Made by a program: the position numbers and the translations under genes | Notes under the pieces: generated by a model | What the model was told of the DNA's origin: nothing | The model's database searches: none | The model's input: only the letters and a program-made list of their open reading frames with translations | Assembly (NCBI GenBank): GCA_036388415.1 | Contig: DASVRW010000002.1 | Coordinates: 1 to 64,000, forward strand | Source: Candidatus Saccharimonadales bacterium | Lineage (GTDB): Bacteria; Patescibacteriota; Saccharimonadia; Saccharimonadales; UBA4665 | DNA length: 64,000 nt | Direction: 5' to 3' | Part shown: piece by piece, positions 26,776 to 34,648 of the stretch | Numbering within the stretch: position 1 is the stretch's first letter | Layout of the letters: every line of letters begins with the position of its first letter

Positions 26776-28035
26776 ATGAGACTGTCCAATCTATTTACAA
26801 AAACCAGCAAAACCACACCTGGTGATGAAACTTCCCGCAATGCCCAGCTGCTGATACAGGCCGGCTATGTTTACAAGGTAATGGCCGGTGTTTACGCCTA
26901 CACACCGCTCGGTTTGCAGGTACTGGAAAACATCAAGCAGATCGTCCGTGAGGAGATGAACGCCATCGGCGGTCAGGAATTGATTATGAGCAGCCTGCAA
27001 AAGCGCTCAACCTGGGAGGCTACTGGACGCTGGGACGACGAAATGGTCGATGTGTGGTTTAAGTCTAAGTTGAAAGATGGCACCGATGTTGGCTTCGGCT
27101 GGACACACGAGGAGGCTATTATCGAGATGATGAAGCAATATACCGCAAGTTACAAAGACTTTCCGGTAAATGTCTACCAATTCTCTACCAAATTCCGTAA
27201 CGAACTGCGCTCCAAATCCGGCATCATGCGTGGCCGCGAATTTGTGATGAAGGACATGTATTCCTGCAGCCTCGATGCAGAGCAGCATGATGCATTCTAC
27301 CAGGCGACGATAGATGCCTACATGCGTATATATGAGCGACTCGGTATCGGCGACGACACGTACATGACATTTGCCAGTGGCGGGGCATTTACGCAGTTCA
27401 GTCACGAATTTCAAACCGTCTGTGATGCGGGCGAAGATGTCATATATCTCGGCACAGACAAAGACGGTAAGACGATTGCCGTCAATGAAGAAGTCGGCGA
27501 CGATACGACGCTTGCTGGTCTAGGCGTCAAACGGGAAGATCTACGCAAAGTCAAAACTGCCGAAGTCGGCAATATATTCAATTTTGGTACTCAAAAAAGT
27601 GAAGATACCGACTTCTGGTTTACCAATGAACAAGGTGAAAAACAATATGTTCATCTCGGCTCGTATGGCATAGGAATTACGAGGGTGATGGGCGTTATTG
27701 TCGAGAAACTGGCCGATGACCGCGGTCTGGTCTGGCCAGAAGCGGTTGCACCTGCTAAAGTATATCTGGCTCGCCTCGGCGATACCCCGGATGTTACCGA
27801 TGTTGCAGATAACATTTATAGGGAATTGACAACCAAAAACGTTGCTGTATTATACGATGACCGAGACGTTCGCGCCGGAGAAAAATTCGCCGACGCAGAC
27901 CTGCTAGGGATTCCGTATCGAGTAGTGGTCAGTAGCAAAACCGTCGCAGCCGGCACATACGAATGCAAGGCTCGCACGGCACAGGACAGTGAGTACATTA
28001 GCAGACAAGAGCTCATGCAAAAGTTCGGTATGTAG
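26776..28035 (+). CDS. proS: Prolyl-tRNA synthetase, compact form without editing insertion
   Basis: The ATG at 26776 follows GAGAAGGTGA, so it is preferred over a GTG three codons earlier. The 419-residue protein has class II motif 1 (GLQVLENIKQIVREEMNAIG), motif 2 (FRNELRSKSGIMRGREFVMKDMYS) and motif 3 (GSYGIGITRVMGVIVE), then an anticodon-binding domain. Typical bacterial ProRS is about 570 residues and carries a 180-residue INS editing domain between motifs 2 and 3. Here that stretch is only about 100 residues, so INS is missing, as in mitochondrial and alphaproteobacterial forms. Confidence 0.95.
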   Translation: MRLSNLFTKTSKTTPGDETSRNAQLLIQAGYVYKVMAGVYAYTPLGLQVLENIKQIVREEMNAIGGQELIMSSLQKRSTWEATGRWDDEMVDVWFKSKLKDGTDVGFGWTHEEAIIEMMKQYTASYKDFPVNVYQFSTKFRNELRSKSGIMRGREFVMKDMYSCSLDAEQHDAFYQATIDAYMRIYERLGIGDDTYMTFASGGAFTQFSHEFQTVCDAGEDVIYLGTDKDGKTIAVNEEVGDDTTLAGLGVKREDLRKVKTAEVGNIFNFGTQKSEDTDFWFTNEQGEKQYVHLGSYGIGITRVMGVIVEKLADDRGLVWPEAVAPAKVYLARLGDTPDVTDVADNIYRELTTKNVAVLYDDRDVRAGEKFADADLLGIPYRVVVSSKTVAAGTYECKARTAQDSEYISRQELMQKFGM

Positions 28036-28133
28036 AAAACTGTCAGGTATATCCAAGCCTCCGACGCCACATTATGAATTTGTATTAATATCACCGACTG
28101 CAAGATAGTCGATAGAAAGAAAAGGGGAGAGAC

Positions 28134-28604
28134 ATGAAAAAATTGTTTCATCTGACAGAAGAGGGAGTAAACGAACTGAAGGCTGAGCTGGCACGATTGA
28201 TCGCTGCCCGCTCTGAGGTCGCGGAGCATATCAAAACCGCCCGCGAATTTGGTGACCTTTCAGAAAATGCCGAATATCAGGTCGCACGGCAAGAGCAAGA
28301 GCGCAACGAAGCGCGTATTAGCGAAATCGAGCACATTGTCGGTAATGTTGAAATTATCCAAGCCACCAAGGGCGGAACCAAAGTTCGTTTGGGTTCAAAG
28401 GTTACACTCGAAGCGATTAGTGCGCACAGCAAATCTGCCAAGGCATTTCAGGTTGTTGGCACTGTTGAAGCTGACCCGCTGGAAGGCAAAATCTCCGATG
28501 AGTCACCAATTGGCAAAGCACTGATGGGCAAAAAACTTGGCGAAGAAGTCGAGATCAAAACGCCTGCTGAAACAGCTGTTTACAAAATCGCGACTATTGG
28601 CTAA
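28134..28604 (+). CDS. greA: Transcription elongation factor GreA
   Basis: GreA rescues backtracked RNA polymerase by stimulating transcript cleavage. The 156-residue protein has the N-terminal coiled coil with the acidic tip (AREFGDLSENAEYQVARQEQ, with the key Asp and Glu) and the C-terminal FKBP-like domain (VEADPLEGKISDESPIGKALMGKKLGEEVEI). Length is normal. AAAGGGGAGAG before the ATG is one of the better ribosome binding sites in the window. Confidence 0.97.
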   Translation: MKKLFHLTEEGVNELKAELARLIAARSEVAEHIKTAREFGDLSENAEYQVARQEQERNEARISEIEHIVGNVEIIQATKGGTKVRLGSKVTLEAISAHSKSAKAFQVVGTVEADPLEGKISDESPIGKALMGKKLGEEVEIKTPAETAVYKIATIG

Positions 28605-28621
28605 ACCCAGATAATAATTCC

Positions 28622-28720
28622 AGCGAGCCCGTTCACGCGCGGAGGGTACGTCGCCTGAGCTGCTAGTGTATAGCATCTCCGCGACATACCGCACCGGCTC
28701 CACTTCGGCTAAGGCTTGCT
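28622..28720. ncRNA. Candidate structured element between greA and lysS
   Basis: This 183-bp gap holds a nested inverted structure. AGCGAGCC (28622-28629) pairs with GGCTTGCT (28713-28720). GGTACGTCGC (28645-28654) pairs with GCGACATACC (28681-28690) with one mismatch. GAG-x-TGCTA (28657-28665) pairs with TAGCA-x-CTC around the loop GTGTA. There is no T-run, so it is not a standard terminator. It matches no RNA family I know, and its transcription strand is unclear. Confidence 0.4.
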
Positions 28721-28787
28721 ATAGTCGTCTGGATTTAACCGAACCAAGCTGTACGAATGAGCAAAACTTGCGTATTATTACTACAAC

Positions 28788-30311
28788 ATGGCAACACTCA
28801 AAGAACTCCGTGACGAACGGCTGCGAAAATTAGATGATCTGCGCACGCTCGGTATAAACCCGTATCCAGCGGAATCTGGTAGGACGCATGATACGCAGCA
28901 TATCCAGGTAGAATTCGAAAAGCTGGAAGGCAGTGATGTTACAACGGTTGGTCGTATACTCAGCATCCGCAAATTCGGAAAAATTGCTTTTATTGTTATT
29001 GAAGACGACGGCGATGAAATCCAGCTCGTTTGGAGATATGATGTTGATGTAAAGGCTGACCGCTCGAATAGCGAGCTGTTGCTTACAGATATAGCACTGC
29101 TGGATGCTGGTGATTTTGTTGAAGCAATGGGAATGGTTATGCGTACGCAAACAGGAGAGAATTCTGTTGAGATCAAACGGTTGCGTCTCCTGACGAAATC
29201 CCTGCGCCCGATGCCGACGCGGCAAGAGGGATTTACGAACAAGGAAGAGCGTCTGCGCCGTCGCTACGTTGATATGACTGTAAATCCGGAGATTCGCCAA
29301 CGTTTTATACGGCGCAGTAAATTCTGGCAAGCGACACGTAATTTCTTGAATCAGAATGGGTTTTTGGAAGTTAATACCCCCGTGCTGGAACATACCACTG
29401 GTGGTGCCGACGCTAATCCGTTCGTCACGCACATGGACGCGCTTGACCAGGATTTTTATCTGCGGATCAGCCACGAATTGCCGCTGAAGCGGCTGCTCGG
29501 CGCTGGCTTCGAGCGGGTCTATGACATCGGACCGCGCTTCCGGAATGAGAACTATTCTGACGAGCATCTGCCGGAGCATGTCGCCATGGAGTGGTACGCC
29601 GCTTATTGGAACTGGCGGGACGGTATGAAATATATGACTGAACTATATCGCCATGTCCTGCAAACTACCTTTGGTACACTACAATTTACACTTAAAGATA
29701 AGCAGGGCAATCCGATGGAGGTTGACCTAGCTAAAGATTGGGAGGAATGGGATTATGTGGAAACTATTGAAAGTCGCTATGGTATTAATCCCTTGGATTG
29801 TACGATTGAACAAGTTAAGAAAGCGCTCGCGGACAACAGGCTAGAGGTAGAAAAAACCGAAAACATTGCCCGTGGCATCGACAAGCTCTGGAAAAACATC
29901 CGCAAAGATGTCGTCGGTCCGATCTGGCTTGTGAATACGCCGCTCTATATCAGTCCACTTGCCAAGATAAACCCTGATCGGCCACAGACAACACAGCGCT
30001 TCCAGGCAGTTGTGGCGGGCAGCGAGCTGTGCAATGGCTTTAGTGAGCTGAATGACCCACAGGAACAATTACAGCGGTTTGTAGAGCAGCAACAGATGCG
30101 GGCGGCTGGCGACAGCGAGGCCATGATGCTCGACATCGATTACGTTGAGATGTTGGAATACGGTATGCCGCCCGCCTGCGGTCTCGGCTTTAGCGAGCGC
30201 GTCTTCTGGATATTCGAAGGCGTCACCGCCCGTGAGGGCGTACCATTTCCACAGCTGCGCTCTGAAATCGACGAAGTAACGAAGACGATTTATCCCGATT
30301 TGAAATTTTGA
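28788..30311 (+). CDS. lysS: Lysyl-tRNA synthetase, class II
   Basis: The 507-residue protein has the N-terminal OB fold (about 50-150, VTTVGRILSIRKFGKIAFIVIED) and a class II catalytic core. The core shows RRRYVDMTVNPEIRQRF, motif 2 in RVYDIGPRFRNENYSDEHLPEHVAMEWY, and motif 3 near the end in GLGFSERVFWIFEG. Motif 3 normally reads GxGxGIDRxxM, so the usual Gly-Ile-Asp-Arg is changed to Ser-Glu-Arg here while the arginine is kept. It converges with the next minus-strand gene, leaving 3 bp between stops. Confidence 0.94.
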   Translation: MATLKELRDERLRKLDDLRTLGINPYPAESGRTHDTQHIQVEFEKLEGSDVTTVGRILSIRKFGKIAFIVIEDDGDEIQLVWRYDVDVKADRSNSELLLTDIALLDAGDFVEAMGMVMRTQTGENSVEIKRLRLLTKSLRPMPTRQEGFTNKEERLRRRYVDMTVNPEIRQRFIRRSKFWQATRNFLNQNGFLEVNTPVLEHTTGGADANPFVTHMDALDQDFYLRISHELPLKRLLGAGFERVYDIGPRFRNENYSDEHLPEHVAMEWYAAYWNWRDGMKYMTELYRHVLQTTFGTLQFTLKDKQGNPMEVDLAKDWEEWDYVETIESRYGINPLDCTIEQVKKALADNRLEVEKTENIARGIDKLWKNIRKDVVGPIWLVNTPLYISPLAKINPDRPQTTQRFQAVVAGSELCNGFSELNDPQEQLQRFVEQQQMRAAGDSEAMMLDIDYVEMLEYGMPPACGLGFSERVFWIFEGVTAREGVPFPQLRSEIDEVTKTIYPDLKF

Positions 30312-30314
30312 TAC

Positions 30315-30836
30315 TTACTCAGTCGCTATGGCTTGTTGCAGATAATGACGGACGCAGCCTGCGCCGATTGCCAATACTTGTCTATAGCCTCCTTGGTCGC
30401 GGGAGTCGTTAGCATGTTCTCTCAAATCAGGCACTTCTTGTACGATGTCCAAAAGAGAGTTGAGGTGGGAATCGAGAACATAACTTATCTGATAGGCTTC
30501 AGGTACTCCCAGTTCAAGGGCTCGCTCGGCGCCGGTTAATAAACTCCGCGAGTCTACTTCGTGATAGTAGCCAGTCTCATGATAGGCCGCCATGCCAAAC
30601 GCCGCTCCCATTCGAAGTGCTCTTGAAGGCCATAAACCCTCGTGCGATGCCGCATTAAGTGTTTCGCCTAGTGATGACACATAGCGTGCAAGCGGTCTCT
30701 GGGATGCCAGTAAAATAGATAGACCTTCCTTGGCAACGGGCATGACGCCGAGCTCCAATACCTTTCCGACTATTACTTCTTCTGCCTCGGCAGTTACTTG
30801 TGGCGGAGTTGTTTCAGCGATCCATATGTTGTTCAT
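30315..30836 (-). CDS. Hypothetical protein (173 aa)
   Basis: The protein is mainly helical and acidic, with no signal peptide, membrane segment or familiar motif. I do not recognise it. It sits in an accessory stretch between lysS and a secreted protein gene. Its stop lies 3 bp from the lysS stop with no terminator between, so antisense transcripts of both are likely. Confidence 0.65.
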   Translation of the reverse strand: MNNIWIAETTPPQVTAEAEEVIVGKVLELGVMPVAKEGLSILLASQRPLARYVSSLGETLNAASHEGLWPSRALRMGAAFGMAAYHETGYYHEVDSRSLLTGAERALELGVPEAYQISYVLDSHLNSLLDIVQEVPDLREHANDSRDQGGYRQVLAIGAGCVRHYLQQAIATE

Positions 30837-30907
30837 AATTTAGTTGATTAAGAATTGATAGTATTGTTTTACGCCAAAAATCTGACTAATGCAAGCTTCT
30901 TTATAAC

Positions 30908-30953
30908 GAATAAATATAAATACCCTCCACAAACACAAAATCGTGGAGGGTAT
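30908..30953 (-). terminator. Intrinsic terminator of the DUF11-like gene
   Basis: An 11-bp stem (ATACCCTCCAC/GTGGAGGGTAT) with a 12-base loop is followed on the minus strand by TTATATTTATT. It lies 31 bp after the stop of the minus-strand secreted protein gene. Confidence 0.85.
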
Positions 30954-30983
30954 TGCTGACCAAAAGATTCAAAATGAAAAACT

Positions 30984-31697
30984 TTAAGCAGACAAAGCGC
31001 GCTTGGTGCGGATCAGAAAGCCGACATATCCGGCGACGCTGGCTACGGCAGCGATAAGTGACGTAGATGCAGGGATGCCGACGCTCGGAAGTACTTCTGG
31101 CTGTGCGACAATCTCGGCCGCACCGTTACCGGCAGGCTGCACGGGCGCTGGAGGTGTAGGCGTTACGACGGCTGGCGGTGTAACGACAGCGGGGACTGAT
31201 ACTTTGACAAGGGCGTCGTCACAACCTCTTTGCGGGTTGTCCTTGACGACGCTGTCAGCAGTAAAGCAGGCTTTGTTCAGGATTACGGCACCGTCAGTCG
31301 TGGACGTTACCTTGACCTGGTAGTGGATGCTCTTGGACTGGCCGGGCAAGATGGTACCCATTTCTTCTTTGAGCTCACGGGTGCTCGTATTTGTAACTAA
31401 GACGACGCCGGCTGGCAGAGTGTCGGTAACAGTCGTGTAGGCCAGATCGTTGTAGTTGTTGGTTGCAGGAGCAGCAACGTTGCTGACGACGATGACGTAG
31501 TTGAGGACGTCACCGGGCTTGGCGGCAATGGCAGTTTCAGCCTTGTCAGCCGGCAGTACTGCGCCGTTAGCAGACACGTTTTGGACTGATTTTGTAATCA
31601 TTCCTTTAGGGTGCCAAGCGTAGACAGGTGCTACGATTGATCCGGCTACGAGAACGCTTAGGGCGCTTGCTGCGCTAAAAGATATAAGTTTATTCAT
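30984..31697 (-). CDS. Secreted DUF11-like protein with C-terminal membrane anchor
   Basis: The ATG at 31697 follows AGAGGTGATTCTG and is preferred over the GTG three codons earlier. The 237-residue protein has a signal peptide cleaved after about residue 28 (VAPVYA-WHP). A DUF11-type beta domain follows (KPGDVLNYVIVVSNVA ... VTDTLPAGVVLVTNTS, GQSKSIHYQVKVTS). Then come a Pro/Val linker and a tail of the form LPSVG, a hydrophobic helix, and RTKR. The tail has the layout of a sortase signal but not a canonical LPXTG motif. It is probably a surface or stalk protein. Confidence 0.82.
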   Translation of the reverse strand: MNKLISFSAASALSVLVAGSIVAPVYAWHPKGMITKSVQNVSANGAVLPADKAETAIAAKPGDVLNYVIVVSNVAAPATNNYNDLAYTTVTDTLPAGVVLVTNTSTRELKEEMGTILPGQSKSIHYQVKVTSTTDGAVILNKACFTADSVVKDNPQRGCDDALVKVSVPAVVTPPAVVTPTPPAPVQPAGNGAAEIVAQPEVLPSVGIPASTSLIAAVASVAGYVGFLIRTKRALSA

Positions 31698-31904
31698 CAG
31701 AATCACCTCTTTCTTTGAGGGCTCTCACACGCCTCAAAACTTATCAACCTATACATATTACCATAATAATGTAAATATGTCAATAAAGTAGTATAAATTT
31801 AGTATCACGTAGTAAATATATTGTTCAAATGGCCCATGAGTCGCATACTATTTCGTTCTAACACCCCTGAGCGGTATACTCATATATGAAAGAGGAGCAA
31901 GACT

Positions 31905-32207
31905 ATGAAAGCAATCTGGAACGACCAAATCATCGCTGACGCACCGAAGGAAGATCTCATATACATCGAAGGAAACTGGTATTTTCCGCCCGCGAGCGTC
32001 AATCAGGAATTTCTGCGCAAGAGCGACACGCCGTATACCTGTCCATGGAAAGGTGAGTGTCAGTATTACGATGTCGGTGCGGCAGAGCAATGGAGTGGTG
32101 ACAATGCCTGGAGCTACCCAGAACCCTATCCATCGGCCTTTGAACGCGTCAAAAAAGATTTCTCGGGTTATGTGGCGTTTTGGCGTGACGTGACTGTTAG
32201 TGAATAG
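31905..32207 (+). CDS. DUF427 family protein
   Basis: The 100-residue protein matches the DUF427 family: MKAIWNDQIIAD at the start, the YIEGNWYFPPASV strand, TPYTCPWKGECQYYDV and the closing AWSYPEPYPSAFERVKKDFSGYVAFW. Members are small beta-tent proteins of unknown biochemistry. TATACT at 31875-31880 and the strong site GAGGAG before the ATG support expression. It is followed 78 bp later by another small gene. Confidence 0.9.
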   Translation: MKAIWNDQIIADAPKEDLIYIEGNWYFPPASVNQEFLRKSDTPYTCPWKGECQYYDVGAAEQWSGDNAWSYPEPYPSAFERVKKDFSGYVAFWRDVTVSE

Positions 32208-32284
32208 CGTTGCGGTGCACTAGCATGTCTTGCTTATTAGGATAAGTATACACCGCTAAACATGGGTGCTAATGGAGGCAACAA

Positions 32285-32518
32285 ATGAGTTATGAATCTG
32301 AATTACCATTACAGGCTGAAATTATAGACACTACAAACACGGTGCTGGGCGGGATGGTCCACGAAATATGTGGCTCAGGTTATGACAGCCTGGTCACTGC
32401 GCCGATACCCGGCCCAAATGACATACCTGAGATACCGGCGCATCGCCGGGCGCTCGAAACGCGTACCATATCAGGCTTTGGCGCTGTCGCTCGCCGAACT
32501 GGCTTGCGCGAGGATTAG
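32285..32518 (+). CDS. Small hypothetical protein (77 aa)
   Basis: A clear ribosome binding site (GGAGGCAACAA) precedes the ATG, which is the main reason to call it. The product is acidic in the first half with an arginine-rich end and no recognised domain. Its last 48 bp overlap the 3' end of the converging regulator gene, so the tails of the two are read from both strands. Confidence 0.55.
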   Translation: MSYESELPLQAEIIDTTNTVLGGMVHEICGSGYDSLVTAPIPGPNDIPEIPAHRRALETRTISGFGAVARRTGLRED

Positions 32519-33268
32519 TTGCCAGACATGGCGCTGCTGCGTGGCAATCGCTTTATTTATAACTTCCAGACCGTAGACTTGGCCATGCTGCGATAGAAAA
32601 TAGGCAACGACATCATCGTAGATCACCATACTATGAGTCAGTGGCAATGGCGTTCCATGAATAGTTTGAATGTTCCAGTTTTCCGGTACTGCGCCGCAGC
32701 TGCCATTGAGCCAAGTTGTGGATGTGGCTGCACCATCAGTTAGCCAGTCAAAATGCAGTTTAGTATCGTTGATGGCTGCAACCCAACCAATGTAAAAAGC
32801 CTTGTCGGCAGGCATGTGCATGTCTGTCTGCATGGTTCCCAGTACGGCGCTCCGCGCTTTGGTTATATTCCACAGAATCTGCTGCAGTCCAGTGTCGCCT
32901 TGATATGTCTGCGCCCGTACACCGGCCGTGCTGATGCTGTTACGGGCTAGGACTTGCTCTACCATCTGCAGCTCATCCTGAAGGCTGCGGAGCTCTTCGG
33001 CGCGCTTCTCTATCAGTATACGCAGATTTGCTACTGGAGCGGGCTTGAGAATAGCCCGTTTGTGCTGTGTTTCAACCTCCAGGAGGCCGCTCTCCATAAG
33101 CTGGTCTATCAAGCGGTAAATACGTGTCCGTTCTACGTGGGAACTGCGCGAAAGCTCGGAAATCGTCTGTGGGCCATATGTATGCAGGGCGTAGTACAAG
33201 TCGGCTATTTCCGCTTCTAAGCCAAGCTTGGCAAGGTAGGTTCGAATTGCGATCAGTGTTGTTTCCAT
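32471..33268 (-). CDS. TrmB-type transcriptional regulator
   Basis: The ATG at 33268 gives 265 residues. Residues 5-75 form a winged helix (ISELSRSSHVERTRIYRLIDQLMESGLLEVE), followed by a coiled-coil helix (about 80-115), the layout of TrmB-family regulators. The C-terminal 150 residues look like the PLD-like sensor half of that family (YQGDTGLQQILWNITKARSAVLGTM). The gene is divergent from msrA, and three spaced palindromes with a TTGTGC half-site lie in front of its promoter. It therefore probably controls itself and perhaps msrA. The ligand is unknown. Confidence 0.85.
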   Translation of the reverse strand: METTLIAIRTYLAKLGLEAEIADLYYALHTYGPQTISELSRSSHVERTRIYRLIDQLMESGLLEVETQHKRAILKPAPVANLRILIEKRAEELRSLQDELQMVEQVLARNSISTAGVRAQTYQGDTGLQQILWNITKARSAVLGTMQTDMHMPADKAFYIGWVAAINDTKLHFDWLTDGAATSTTWLNGSCGAVPENWNIQTIHGTPLPLTHSMVIYDDVVAYFLSQHGQVYGLEVINKAIATQQRHVWQLILAQASSASDSAKA

Positions 33269-33285
33269 AGAGCTAGTGTATAATG

Positions 33286-33359
33286 TGTGCACTTTTTGCA
33301 CAACTGTTATTCTTGTTTGTGCACAGGCCTAAATAGTATTGTGCATACTTGCGCACAAT
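33286..33359. promoter_or_regulatory. Array of three palindromic operators between the regulator gene and msrA
   Basis: Site 1 (33286-33302) is TGTGCA-N5-TGCACA, site 2 (33318-33325) is TGTGCACA, and site 3 (33338-33359) is ATTGTGC-N8-GCACAAT. Their centres are 27 to 28 bp apart. Site 1 lies immediately upstream of TACACT (minus strand, 33275-33280), the likely -10 box of the regulator gene. Confidence 0.65.
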
Positions 33360-33420
33360 TGCATATATTAACGTAATGTATGGAGTGCAAAAATATTTCA
33401 CTTTTGCTGACAAACGGGTC

Positions 33421-33429
33421 TGGTACACT
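33421..33429 (+). promoter_or_regulatory. Extended -10 promoter of msrA, leaderless arrangement
   Basis: TG-G-TACACT ends 7 nt before the ATG at 33437. The operator array ends about 60 bp upstream. Confidence 0.5.
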
Positions 33430-33436
33430 GGTGAGT

Positions 33437-33919
33437 ATGGAACAAATTATCTTTGCAGCAGGTTGCTTTTGGGGTGTTGAGTATTACTTCGATCAGGTAC
33501 CTGGCGTTATATCCGTCACCTCCGGCTATACTGGCGGCATCATCGAGAATCCCACGTACGAAGAAGTCTGCACGCATACGACTGGCCACGCCGAAGCCGT
33601 GCTGATTGAATTCGATCCCGACATCGTCCCGCTCACGACGCTTGCCAAGCACTTCTTCCGCATGCACGACCCAACCCAGTTGAACCGCCAGGGGCCGGAT
33701 ATCGGCGACAGCTACCGCTCGGCAGTCTTTTATTTCCAGGACGAGCAGCGCGAACAAATAGAGCGCATCCGTGATGAAGCTCAGACCAGGCTGAAACAAC
33801 CGATCGTAACGGTTATTGAGCAGGCCGGCCCGTTCTATCCAGCCGAAGGCTATCATCAAAAGTTTGCGGAACGAACGGGCAGGGGCATGTGCCATATACC
33901 GTACCAACCTATCGCCTAA
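33437..33919 (+). CDS. msrA: Peptide methionine sulfoxide reductase MsrA
   Basis: MsrA reduces methionine-S-sulfoxide in proteins. The ATG at 33437 places the signature AAGCFWG at residues 7-13 (catalytic Cys 10), as in other MsrA proteins. An in-frame upstream start was rejected because it would put the promoter inside the gene. The 160-residue protein has GYTGG, GHAEAVLIEFDP, RQGPDIGDSYRSAVF and a C-terminal AEGYHQKF motif. It is complete but lacks an obvious C-terminal resolving Cys pair; one Cys is present near the end (GMCHIPY). Confidence 0.95.
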   Translation: MEQIIFAAGCFWGVEYYFDQVPGVISVTSGYTGGIIENPTYEEVCTHTTGHAEAVLIEFDPDIVPLTTLAKHFFRMHDPTQLNRQGPDIGDSYRSAVFYFQDEQREQIERIRDEAQTRLKQPIVTVIEQAGPFYPAEGYHQKFAERTGRGMCHIPYQPIA

Positions 33920-33935
33920 GAATTATTTTATCCGG

Positions 33936-33941
33936 TATACT
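33936..33941 (+). promoter_or_regulatory. -10 box of the HAD phosphatase gene, leaderless arrangement
   Basis: TATACT ends 8 nt before the ATG at 33950. Confidence 0.5.
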
Positions 33942-33949
33942 ACAACTAA

Positions 33950-34573
33950 ATGGCAGCAATAATATTCGATTTTGATGGGACGATCGCCGATAGCTTTGAT
34001 GTTATCGTCGAAATCTTTGAACATTTAACAAGTCGCTCCGAAAAACTCAGTGAGCGGCAACTGACAGAGCTGCGCGGCTACCCAGTGGCTGTCGTTGCCA
34101 AACGGCTCAATGTCTCTTGGTGGCGGGCGCCGTGGCTACTGCTGCGTGGCCGGCATCTGATGGGACAGCGTATTCATGACATTCCAGTGTTTGCCGGTAT
34201 GCCCAAGGTTATCGAGCAGCTCCACGCCGAAGGCCACGAAGTCTTCATACTCAGCAGCAACAGCACGCGCAATGTCAAAAAGTTCATGAAGCAACACCAT
34301 CTGTATAAATATTTTGTCGAAATACAGGGAAGTCACGGGCTGTCCGGCAAAGCTCGTCTGCTACGAAGAATGGTCGAGCGAAACAATTTGGAGATTAAGG
34401 ACTGCGTGTACGTCGGTGATGAAACGCGTGACGTTATCGCCTCACAGGCTGTCGGTATGCGGGTCATCGCCGTCAGCTGGGGATTCGCCCAGCGTGAATT
34501 CCTGGAAAGTCTGCACCCGACAGCCATGGCCGACAAGCCGCAGGACATTATAACGATCCTTGAAGATTTGTAG
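33950..34573 (+). CDS. HAD-superfamily phosphatase
   Basis: The 207-residue protein carries HAD motif I at the N-terminus (IIFDFDGTIADS), motif II ILSSNST near 100, a Lys in SGKARLLRR near 138, and motif III VYVGDETRDVIAS near 157. The four-helix cap lies between residues 15 and 85. This layout is typical of phosphoglycolate-phosphatase-like enzymes. The substrate cannot be told from sequence. Confidence 0.9.
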   Translation: MAAIIFDFDGTIADSFDVIVEIFEHLTSRSEKLSERQLTELRGYPVAVVAKRLNVSWWRAPWLLLRGRHLMGQRIHDIPVFAGMPKVIEQLHAEGHEVFILSSNSTRNVKKFMKQHHLYKYFVEIQGSHGLSGKARLLRRMVERNNLEIKDCVYVGDETRDVIASQAVGMRVIAVSWGFAQREFLESLHPTAMADKPQDIITILEDL

Positions 34574-34648
34574 CGCTGGAGCTTAGCGATGAGAGACGGC
34601 ACGGTCGGTTCGCTGGCCGGATCCAGTATAATCATCTAAACTGTAGAT

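Noticed and set aside
30984-31100. Sortase LPXTG anchor on the DUF11-like protein
   Set aside because: The tail has the right layout but reads LPSVG. Without a sortase gene in view this stays a membrane anchor.
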